Shown here piece after piece: positions 8,297 through 16,700 of a DNA stretch of 64,000 bases. Position 1 is the stretch's first letter; the number at the start of each line of letters is the position of its first letter. The notes beneath the pieces were generated by a model, which was given only the letters and a program-made list of their open reading frames with translations, made no database searches and was not told where the DNA came from. Where the stretch lies: the NCBI GenBank assembly GCA_903847285.1, contig CAINDH010000136.1, positions 1 through 64,000 of the forward strand, given 5' to 3'. The translations under genes and the position numbers were made by a program. Source of the stretch: an uncultured Verrucomicrobia subdivision 3 bacterium (GTDB lineage: Bacteria > Verrucomicrobiota > Verrucomicrobiae > Limisphaerales > UBA11358).

Positions 8297-9501
8297 TTGG
8301 CGTGATTGCAGATGATTTGACCGGCGCGGCCGAGCTCGGCGCCCTTGGCTGGCGGCATGGGTTGCGCGCAGAAATCGTCCGCAGCGGCAAGCCGAGTGGT
8401 GCGGCGGGTCTCGTTTGCGTGGACACGGATTCGCGCGCTTGCGATCCGGACGAGGCGGCTAAGCGCGCGGCAGCGGCGGCGAAGATGTTGCGCGCGGCGG
8501 GCGCTAAATGGATTTACAAAAAAGTGGATTCGGTTTTGCGGGGCCAGGTCACTGCGGAACTCGAGGCGGTGCTGAAACAACTCAAACTTCAGCGCGCACT
8601 GCTGTTGCCAGCGAATCCAACATTGGGTCGCACGATCAAGGACGGCCATTATTTTCTGAACGGAAAGCCGTTGCATAAAACCGAGTTTGGCCACGATCCA
8701 CATTTTCCACGTCGCTCATCACAAGTGCTGCGGTTGGTGAAGGTGCCGGAAATGTTTTCCATGCGCGTGGCGAATGGCGACCGGGCGGTGGCGGACGGGA
8801 TGATTGTCATTGGCGATGCACAGTCGGCGTTGGACTTGCAGCGGTGGGCGGAAAATTGTGATGCGCAGATGTTGCCGGCGGGCGGCGCGGATTTTTTTGG
8901 AGCGCTTTTAAAAAATAAGCGGGCGGGCATCTTGTCTGTCAGGTCGGCGCGGAATGATGCGCAAGCGCTCCCGATTAAGTGCTCACCGAGCAGGCGGGAC
9001 GAATGGCCGGTTTTTACCGGCAAAGAGTTTTTCATCGTCGGCACCGCGACCGCGGCGGCGAAAAGATTTGTCACCGCCGCTCGACGGCGGAAGACGCCCG
9101 TGTTTGCGTTGCCGCAGGAGCTGGCGTGGGGCGCGACCTTTTCGGCGGCGGCAGTGGAGGCGGTAACCTTGCGGGTGGAGGCGGCTTTCAAATTGAATTC
9201 ACGGGTGATTTTGCATGTCGGCTTGCCGCAGGTGCGTGCTAAAGATGTGGCTGGGCAATTGTCCGGGCACGTTGTGCGCGTGGCGGAACGTGTGTTGCGA
9301 ACGGTGCCGGTGGAAAACATTTTCGCGGAGGGCGGCGCGACGGCAGCGGAACTGGTGCGGCGCATGAACTGGCCGCTTTTGGAAATTGTCCGCGAGCTTG
9401 CGCCCGGCGTGGCGACGCTCGCGGTGGTGGGCGATAGAAAATTTCTGCTGACCATCAAGCCGGGAAGTTATTCGTGGCCTGAGAAGTTCGCGTGTCAGTG
9501 A
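8293..9501 (+). CDS. Four-carbon acid sugar kinase (DUF1537 family)
   Basis: This 402-residue kinase belongs to the DUF1537 family (OtnK/DtnK/DenK type), which phosphorylates four-carbon sugar acids such as D-threonate, L-threonate or D-erythronate on O4. The N-terminal substrate domain opens with IGVIADDLTGAAELG and has YKKVDSVLRGQV and LPANPTLGRTIKDGHYFLNG. The C-terminal nucleotide-binding domain contains FIVGTATAAAKRFV and FAEGGATAAELVRRM, followed by GVATLAVVGDRKFLLTIKPG. Its ATG overlaps the PdxA-family stop, so kinase and dehydrogenase are translationally coupled. The pair should act in sequence, kinase first and then oxidative decarboxylation. Which acid is used cannot be decided from sequence. 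Confidence 0.9.
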   Translation: MIGVIADDLTGAAELGALGWRHGLRAEIVRSGKPSGAAGLVCVDTDSRACDPDEAAKRAAAAAKMLRAAGAKWIYKKVDSVLRGQVTAELEAVLKQLKLQRALLLPANPTLGRTIKDGHYFLNGKPLHKTEFGHDPHFPRRSSQVLRLVKVPEMFSMRVANGDRAVADGMIVIGDAQSALDLQRWAENCDAQMLPAGGADFFGALLKNKRAGILSVRSARNDAQALPIKCSPSRRDEWPVFTGKEFFIVGTATAAAKRFVTAARRRKTPVFALPQELAWGATFSAAAVEAVTLRVEAAFKLNSRVILHVGLPQVRAKDVAGQLSGHVVRVAERVLRTVPVENIFAEGGATAAELVRRMNWPLLEIVRELAPGVATLAVVGDRKFLLTIKPGSYSWPEKFACQ

Positions 9502-9512
9502 GTGGACACAAC

Positions 9513-10391
9513 ATGGATTCATCTGATACAACTTTGCTGATGCCCGACGCGAACACGTCCACCGACAATCTGACGTTCGTCGACCCTTCAACGGTCGCGC
9601 GGCGGCTGCTGTGGCATTTATTTTCCATCGGCTCGCGGCGCGTCACGCAGGAAGACCGGCATGAACGTTTTGAAAAACCTGGCGCACATCTTTTCTGGGT
9701 GCAGTCGGGCGAGGGTGAGCTGGAATACAAATCTACAAAGTTCGAACTGAAGCGCGGCAAAAAAATCTGGTTCGTGGATATGAGTAAGCCGCGCACCTAC
9801 ATTCCCGCGCCAGGCAAACATCTGACCATCGTCGGATTCCGATTTGGCGGTCCGGGTTTGGAATTCTGGCACGAGGCGATGCGCGTGGAGGAAAATCCCG
9901 AGTTCACGCTGGACGACGCGCGTTTTCCCACCACGTTGCAAAGCGAATTGCTACGGCTAGTCCGCCGAAAACCGACGGGCTGGGAATGGCAGGTGCATCT
10001 GCGCATTACGGAAATTCTTGGCCAATTGCTCATGGCACGCGAACTTCTCACCTCGCCGCACGCGGAACTGCCTGCGCCCGTCATGCGCGTGTTGAACGCC
10101 ATTGCGGCGAATCCCTCACGCGATTGGAAGGCGAAGGAGCTAGCCGTCATCGCCAAGGTGAGTTATTCCGGCTTGCGTGCGGCATTTCAAAAATCCGGTC
10201 AAGGCACGGCGCACGAACACATCCAGCGCGCCCGGCTAGATCAGGCGCGGCTGCTTCTTGCCGACAAACGGCTTTCAATCAAGGACGTTTCAGGCCAGTT
10301 GAATTTCTCCAGCGAATTTTATTTCAGCCACTTCTTTCGCCATCACACCGGCATGACGCCGACGGATTTTCGGCAGCACCTAAAGGGCTGA
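9513..10391 (+). CDS. AraC-family transcriptional regulator
   Basis: This regulator has about 292 residues. The N-terminal half is a cupin-like sensor (HLFWVQSGEGELEYKS...RGKKIWFVDMSKPRTYIPAPGKHLTIVGFRF). The C-terminal roughly 100 residues are a double helix-turn-helix AraC domain (KELAVIAKVSYSGLRAAFQK...QARLLLADKRLSIKDVSGQLNFSSEFYFSHFFRHHTGMTPTDFRQH). I chose ATG 9513, 11 bp past the kinase stop; GTG 9492 in the same frame would overlap the kinase end. It is embedded in the cluster between the kinase and the GH2 glycosidase, so it probably senses a breakdown product and activates these genes. I could not identify its binding sites. Confidence 0.9.
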   Translation: MDSSDTTLLMPDANTSTDNLTFVDPSTVARRLLWHLFSIGSRRVTQEDRHERFEKPGAHLFWVQSGEGELEYKSTKFELKRGKKIWFVDMSKPRTYIPAPGKHLTIVGFRFGGPGLEFWHEAMRVEENPEFTLDDARFPTTLQSELLRLVRRKPTGWEWQVHLRITEILGQLLMARELLTSPHAELPAPVMRVLNAIAANPSRDWKAKELAVIAKVSYSGLRAAFQKSGQGTAHEHIQRARLDQARLLLADKRLSIKDVSGQLNFSSEFYFSHFFRHHTGMTPTDFRQHLKG

Positions 10392-10416
10392 TTTTTTAAC
10401 CCCACAAAACGCAAAA

Positions 10417-13224
10417 ATGAATATTTTTTCCAGCCGGTTTGTATTGCTTTACGTTCTCTGCGGTTCTATCGCCAGCGCGCAGCAAACCGAAGTTCAATTC
10501 TTGAGCGGCCATGATAAAGACGACGCCGTGCCGTGGAAATTTTTCTGCACCAGCGGCGCAAACTCAGGTGCTTGGACGAATCTGCCAGTGCCTTCGCAAT
10601 GGGACGTGAAAGGTTTTGGCACCTTGACATACAAGAAAGACCAGACGAACGCGTGGAATGAACGCGGGCTTTATGAACATGAATTTTCCGTGGCCGAAAG
10701 CTGGCGCGGCAAACGGATTTTCCTCGTGTTCGACGGCGTGATGACGGACACAGACGCGAAGCTAAACGGCCAGTCCGTCGGCCCGGTGCATCAGGGAAGT
10801 TTTTATCGGTTCAAATATGAAATCACCTCGCTCGTAAAATTCGGCACGACGAACAAGCTGGAGGTCACCGTCTCTCGCCATTCGGCGAATGAATCCGTGA
10901 ACAAGGCCGAGCGTCTCGCAGATTACTGGGTTTACTCCGGTATCTTCCGTCCGGTGTATCTTGAAGCCGTGCCGGAACAATTCATCGAGCGCGCGGCGAT
11001 TAATGCAAAGGCAGATGGGATTTTTGCGGGACGCGTATATTTCAACGGGGTTACCAACAGCTGGAAAGCTGAAGGGCAAATCCAGACTCTTGACGGGAAA
11101 AACATTGGTGAACCTCTCAGTGCGGCAGTCATCACCGGCAGCGCGCTGCCTGACATGGCGGTTTTCCAAGCACAAATTCCTTCACCCAAACTCTGGACTG
11201 CTGAAACGCCCAATCTGTATCAGGCGGTGTTCCGGTTGAAACAAAACGGCAAAGTTATCCACACCTTTACCCAACGCTTCGGCTTCCGCACATTCGAGGT
11301 GCGCGATGGCGACGGTCTTTATCTCAACGGCCAGCGCGTGATTCTCAAGGGCGCCGACCGCCATTCCTTCTGGCCGGATTCGGGCCGTTGTCTGAGCGAA
11401 GCCGTTCATCGCCTCGACATCCAGACGATGAAAGACGTGAATATGAATGCCGTCCGCATGTCGCACTACCCGCCAGACGCGCAGTTTCTGGATTTGTGCG
11501 ATGAACTCGGCCTCTATGTTTTGGATGAGCTTGGCGGCTGGCACAATCACTACGATACCGAAGTTGGAACCAAGCTCGTGAAAGAAATGGTCGTTCGCGA
11601 TGTGAACCATCCCTCGATTCTTTTTTGGGACAACGGCAACGAAGGCGGCTGGAACACCAACCTCGACAAAATCTACGGCGAATTCGATCCCCAAAAACGC
11701 CGCGTGCTCCATCCGTGGGCCACATTCAGCGGCTTGAACACGGCGCATTACCTAGCATACGACAAAGCGGAAATCGCGGCGCATGGTCAACATGTCTATT
11801 TCTCGACGACCAATTATCAGGAGATTATCGCTACCAACGACCCCGCAAAATACATCTACATGCCCACTGAATTCCTGCATGCGCTCTATGACGGCGGTGC
11901 GGGTGCTGGGCTGGATGATTACTGGCGCATGATGACCGCGAGCAAAACCCTCGGTGGCGGTTTCATCTGGGCGCTCGTGGACGAAGGCGTGAAACGCCCC
12001 GACACCGGTGAGATTGATGTCGCCGGCAATCAAGCACCTGATGGCATCGTCGGCCCGTATCGCGAACGCGAAGGAAGTTTTTATGCCATCAAGGAAATCT
12101 GGTCGCCGATTCAAATCACACGTGACAAAGGCGGCAAGCTGACGGTGAAAAATTACTTTAGCTTTACCGATGCAAGTGAATGTCAGTTTGAATGGGAGCA
12201 GCGAAAATTTTCTTCGCTGGTTGAAACCGGAAACTACAAGGTGTTGGGCGCGGGGAAAATTCCTGCTCCAAAAATTGCGCCCGGCCAGGGAGGGGTGCTT
12301 TCATTTTCTCCGCCGCCGAACAAGAATGCCGATGCGTTTGCCTTGCGCGTGAGCGGCCCAGACGGACGCGAGCTATGGACTTGGGTGTGGCCGCTTAAAA
12401 AGGACGCCTCATTTCGGCTCACGCAGGAGCCGGCGGAACACCACGCCATTCCAGCGGAGACAAACGGTATCATCACGGTGACGGTCGGTGAACTGACCGC
12501 GACATTTAGCAAAGAAACCGGACTGCTCACCGGCGTGCAGCATGGCGCACAACAGTTTTCGCTAGCGAATGGCCCGCGCCTCGCCACCGGTAGCGCGACG
12601 TTGCGCGAAATCCATTTTACCGATGACGGCCCGGATGCAATCGTCTCCGCAAAATTTGACGGCGATTTGAAATCGGTCTTATGGCGCGTAAACGGCAACG
12701 GCTGGGTCCAATGCACCTGGACATACTTTGCGCACGGCACAAATGATTTTCTGGGCGTGCTATTTGACTACCCGGAAAATCTGGTGACGCACAAACGCTG
12801 GCGCGGCGACGGCCCGTTTCGCGTCTGGCAAAACCGGCTGCGCGGTGTCACTGCTGGTGTGTGGGAGAACGATTACAATAACACGCTCACCGGCCTGCGT
12901 GGCTGGGTTTATCCGGAGTTCAAAGGCTTTTTTGCCAACTGGCATTGGCTACAACTGAACACGAAAGAAGGCGACTTAACCGTCGTCAATCAAGGCGACA
13001 CGAAATTTTTACAGGTGCTCACGCCCAGTTTTGCACCGACGAACCTGATGGCGAAAGCTGTCGCGCCCGTCCCGCAATGTGGGCTTGGTTTTCTTGACGC
13101 GATTCCGCCGATTGGCAGCAAGTTCAAGGAGGCAAAATTTGGTGGCCCACAGGGACAACCGGTTGTGCAGGACGCGCAGTTGGCCGGCTCGGTGAGTTTT
13201 TATTTCGGCAAGTTGAACCGTTGA
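10417..13224 (+). CDS. Secreted GH2-family glycosidase (beta-galactosidase-like)
   Basis: This 935-residue exported glycoside hydrolase has a signal peptide (MNIFSSRFVLLYVLCGSIASAQQ). The GH2 layout is clear: a jelly-roll sugar-binding domain (WTNLPVPSQWDVKGFG...YEHEFSVAESWRGKRIFLVFDGVMTDTDAKLNGQSVG), an Ig-like domain, and a TIM barrel from about residue 300 (LNGQRVILKGADRHSFWP). Glu409 in NGNEGGWN fits the acid/base and Glu485 in MPTEFLHALYDGG fits the nucleophile. The roughly 380 residues after the barrel form beta-rich C-terminal domains that resemble the large LacZ-type ending. It lies 25 bp after the regulator and probably closes the catabolic cluster by cleaving beta-linked sugars outside the cytoplasm. 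The substrate could be a galactoside, glucuronide or another beta-glycoside. Confidence 0.88.
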   Translation: MNIFSSRFVLLYVLCGSIASAQQTEVQFLSGHDKDDAVPWKFFCTSGANSGAWTNLPVPSQWDVKGFGTLTYKKDQTNAWNERGLYEHEFSVAESWRGKRIFLVFDGVMTDTDAKLNGQSVGPVHQGSFYRFKYEITSLVKFGTTNKLEVTVSRHSANESVNKAERLADYWVYSGIFRPVYLEAVPEQFIERAAINAKADGIFAGRVYFNGVTNSWKAEGQIQTLDGKNIGEPLSAAVITGSALPDMAVFQAQIPSPKLWTAETPNLYQAVFRLKQNGKVIHTFTQRFGFRTFEVRDGDGLYLNGQRVILKGADRHSFWPDSGRCLSEAVHRLDIQTMKDVNMNAVRMSHYPPDAQFLDLCDELGLYVLDELGGWHNHYDTEVGTKLVKEMVVRDVNHPSILFWDNGNEGGWNTNLDKIYGEFDPQKRRVLHPWATFSGLNTAHYLAYDKAEIAAHGQHVYFSTTNYQEIIATNDPAKYIYMPTEFLHALYDGGAGAGLDDYWRMMTASKTLGGGFIWALVDEGVKRPDTGEIDVAGNQAPDGIVGPYREREGSFYAIKEIWSPIQITRDKGGKLTVKNYFSFTDASECQFEWEQRKFSSLVETGNYKVLGAGKIPAPKIAPGQGGVLSFSPPPNKNADAFALRVSGPDGRELWTWVWPLKKDASFRLTQEPAEHHAIPAETNGIITVTVGELTATFSKETGLLTGVQHGAQQFSLANGPRLATGSATLREIHFTDDGPDAIVSAKFDGDLKSVLWRVNGNGWVQCTWTYFAHGTNDFLGVLFDYPENLVTHKRWRGDGPFRVWQNRLRGVTAGVWENDYNNTLTGLRGWVYPEFKGFFANWHWLQLNTKEGDLTVVNQGDTKFLQVLTPSFAPTNLMAKAVAPVPQCGLGFLDAIPPIGSKFKEAKFGGPQGQPVVQDAQLAGSVSFYFGKLNR

Positions 13225-13239
13225 CCGTGCAGGCGCGGA

Positions 13240-13270
13240 TTGACAAGCGCAAGTCGGTCTGGCTTAATCT
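13240..13270 (+). promoter_or_regulatory. Sigma-70 promoter of tRNA-Tyr
   Basis: A consensus -35 box TTGACA lies at 13240-13245. A -10-like element, TTAATC at 13264 or TAATCT at 13265, follows after 18-19 bp. Transcription would begin near 13276, a few bases before the mature tRNA at 13284. Confidence 0.6.
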
Positions 13271-13283
13271 GCATCCGTTTTGG

Positions 13284-13369
13284 GGTAGGTTATCCAAGTG
13301 GCTAAAGGGTGCAGACTGTAAATCTGTCGGCTAACGCCTTCAATGGTTCGAATCCATTACCTACCACCA
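13284..13369 (+). tRNA. tRNA-Tyr (anticodon GUA)
   Basis: A complete class II tRNA with a genome-encoded CCA end. The acceptor stem GGTAGGT (13284-13290) pairs with ACCTACC (13359-13365), followed by A and CCA. The anticodon stem GCAGA/TCTGT holds the loop CTGTAAA with anticodon GTA at 13318-13320. The long variable arm is typical of tRNA-Tyr. The T arm is AATGG-TTCGAAT-CCATT (13342-13358). It stands alone between the GH2 gene and the surface-protein region, with its own promoter and terminator. Confidence 0.97.
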
Positions 13370-13381
13370 TTATAATATGAA

Positions 13382-13417
13382 CCAATGGAATTAATAATTC
13401 CGTTGGTTTTTAATTTT
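13382..13417 (+). terminator. Rho-independent terminator after tRNA-Tyr
   Basis: CCAATGGAATT and AATTCCGTTGG form an 11-bp stem (one G-T pair) over 13382-13406, followed directly by TTTTTAATTTTT. It lies 12 bp after the tRNA CCA end. Confidence 0.85.
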
Positions 13418-13765
13418 TACCCCTAAAAAACGTAAGGGAAACGCATGCCAAACACAGTCGTGTTTCATCGTGTTTTTGATGTTTGATGATGTTGGAAATT
13501 TTGTTCAGCCTCGATTCTGGCAGGCCTCACCTTTTATCGCCCACTTTCGCCAGCAGAAATAAATTAGGCAGACATTTTGGATTTTCAAAGCCAATTTTAA
13601 TGCCCAGTTATCGCTTTCAAGAAGCGTCCGATTTCAGCATGGAGCGATTATATTTATCCATGGTCGCCATTCAAACTTTGCTTTCCGCGGTGAACAGAAC
13701 ATTTATCGGGTATGTATTTCTAATATTTCAACTAGATTGGATTTGTTCACCCAATTCAATTAGAC
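13418..13765. other. AT-rich intergenic region without a recognised gene
   Basis: These 348 bases separate the tRNA terminator from the esterase gene and must contain its promoter. An open frame at 13483-13794 overlaps the esterase start and has no family resemblance, so I do not call it. No integrase remnant or copy of the tRNA 3' end is visible. Confidence 0.5.
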
Positions 13766-16700
13766 ATGAAAACCAACCGCGCCTCCGTCCTTGATTCCAT
13801 GATTGCCGCCCAGAAGTTTTTTTCTGCCGGGATAAAGCTGGCTTTGCTGGTCGCAGGCCTTTCAGCCGGGACAGTTTTCGCGCAATCCTGGGTGACGACG
13901 CCGGGCGGCGCGCTCCCCAACGATTCGGTAGCGACAAATTATTTTCCTTATCTCGCGACCCAGACCGCGAGCGGTATCGCATATGGAACTAAAGCCACTG
14001 AAATCGGCGACGTTTGGATACCGAACTATAACGGCAAGCCCGCTCCAGCAAACAGCAATAATCGTCCGGCAGTGGTGATCGTGCACGGCGGCGGCGGCAC
14101 GAGCGGCGCTCGCACAGAAACTCGCGGCACGCAGACCAGTCAGTTGCTGGCAGCCCACGGATACGTCGCCTTCAACATCGATTACGCCATTGGAAAAGTT
14201 TATCCACAAAACGTTCGCGACTGGCGTCTGGCTGTGCGCTGGCTGCGCGCGAACGCGGCGACCTACGGCATTGACCCAAATCACATCGGCATCACAGGCG
14301 GCTCGTTCGGTGGGTTTTCCGCTGCGTTGATGAGTGGGATTACGAACGGACAGCGGACGCTTTATCCGGACAGCAACGCAACCTTCAATAACATCTCCCT
14401 GGATACCGATGGGCAATTGAGTTCCTATTCTGGCGATGTCCAATGCACGATTGATTTTTATGGACCGTCGCTTTTCACGGGCGTGGCTCCGTATGCCGAC
14501 GGCATGGGGCAATTTCCAAGCACGGCCACGACCGTGACGTATTCGAATGCCTCGCCGATTTTGTATGCTCACCCCGGTGCCGCGCCAGTGATGATTTGCC
14601 ACGGGACTTCTGACACGACAGTGGACATCCAACAAAGCCGGACTTTCACCAACGCCTTGAAGCAAGCTTCCGTGGCGTATGTGTTCGATGCGATACCGGG
14701 AGCGGCTCACACATTCTGCATTTACGACACGACGAAAGGTGGGACTTGGCCGGTGGGCAGCACGAGTGGCACGATTGATTTGCGTAAAGATACGATGGAC
14801 TTCTTCGACAAGTATCTGCTGAACGCTGCGAATCCTCCCAGCATCTCCATTCAGCCCACCAGTCAATCTGGTTGCGTCGGTTACGCAGCCAGTTTCAACG
14901 TCACGGCTGGTGGCACAACTCCGCTGGCGTATCAATGGTTTGGGCCGGGCGGGGGCATTGCTGGTGCAACGAATTCCAATTACACGATTCCAAGTCTGGC
15001 AACGAATCTGGCTGGCAACTACTCAGTGGTCATCACCAATTCCGTCGGTTCAATAACCAGCAGCGTGGTTGCGTTGACGGTAAACAATCTCACGCCGCCG
15101 GCAATCTCATCCGATCCGACGAATCTCACCGTCTCCGTCGGCCAAGCCTCCAACTTCAGCGTGACCGCCACAGGCGATTCGCTTTCCTATCAGTGGTTGT
15201 TCAACAATCAGGTGATTTTAAGTGCGACCAATTCCACGTTTAATATTTCCAGCGCAACCAATGCGAATGCGGGTAGCTATCAGGTGATCGTTTTCAATTC
15301 CTGCTCCGCGGTGGCAAGTGCGGCGGCGACATTGGCGGTCAATGGTCCGCCGACCATAACCGGCAATCCAGCGAGCGTCACCGCTTGTTCTGGCGACAGC
15401 GCAACGTTGGTCGTAACGGCCATCGGCGTCTCGCCGCTTAACTATCAGTGGTTCGGTCCATCCGGCATCATCGGCGGAGCGACCAGCAATGTTCTCGTCC
15501 TTAACAATCTCAGCACCACAAACACTGGAGCGTATTACCTCACTGTGACAAATGCCTTTGGTGGCGTCGTCAGCGGCAGCGCAACACTTACGGTGAGCGC
15601 CAATCACGTGGTCAGCTTCACCACGCAGCCGACCAATTCTTCGGCGACCGTCGGCGGCACAGCTAGTTTCTCAATCGCGGTGACGGGCGGCGGCAGTTAC
15701 GCCTATTTGTGGATTCGCAATGACGCTGATCCGATCACCGACGCCGTGGCGACGAATGCAACCCTGACGTTCACCAATGTCACACTGGCTGATGCCGGCT
15801 ACTACACGTGTTACGTCAACAACGACTGCAGCACCCTTTCAAGTTCGGCTGCGACTCTCGCAGTTTCTTCCGCCGCGAGTTCCAGCACCGTCGTAATTTC
15901 GGAAATTTATGGCGCTGGTGGTAAAGCAACTCCGACGGCTTCCTACACCAATGATTACGTCGTGCTGAAAAACGTCAGCGCATTTTCTCAAAGCATCAAC
16001 GGCTGGTCGCTACAGCATCAGAAAGCCGGCACATGGCAGACGCCGTTCAATTTGCCAAACGCATCGATTCCTGCTGGCGGGTATTATTTGATCAAGTGTT
16101 TCAACGACGGTAGCGGCTTGACCGCGTCCGGTTCACTGCCAACTCCTGACGCCGCGACGCCGCAGACCAGTGCATGGAATTTAAGTATCAGCGGCAGTGG
16201 CGCCGTGGCGCTGGTAAAAAACACCACGCAGCTCACGGGCAATAGCACAAACATCATGCTGACTAGCGCAGCGACAAATATAGTCGATTTGGTTGGCTAC
16301 TTTGCGACGGCAACCACCATCTCTTACATCGGCACAGGGGTTGCGCCTGGCGGTAGCAATACGAATGCTACCAAGCGTCTCTTGAATGGCTGCCAGAACA
16401 CGCCGAATAACGCCATTGATTTCGTTTTGGGAACACCCACGCCGTTGAATAGCGCCAGTCCGACGGCGTTGTGTTTTAGTTTTTCAGCGCCAGTGATTGT
16501 TGGTCAGCCGCTAGGCCAGACGAATGCGGCCGGCAGCGGTATCACATTGACCGTTACCGCGAACGGTGATGCGCCACTCGCGTATCAATGGCGCAAGGAT
16601 GCCGGTAATGTGTCGGGAGCGACGAGTGCGTTGTTGAACATCAGTCCGGCCAACACAAATGACAGTGGTAATTATATGGTTGTCGTGACCAACGCCTACG

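Noticed and set aside
13483..13794. 103-aa plus-strand frame upstream of the esterase
   Set aside because: It overlaps the esterase start, lacks a ribosome site and shows no protein-like pattern.
13862..14935. 357-aa minus-strand frame
   Set aside because: It is antisense to the esterase domain, which has a complete catalytic triad; its composition (many Arg/His/Cys) is typical of a reverse-strand shadow.
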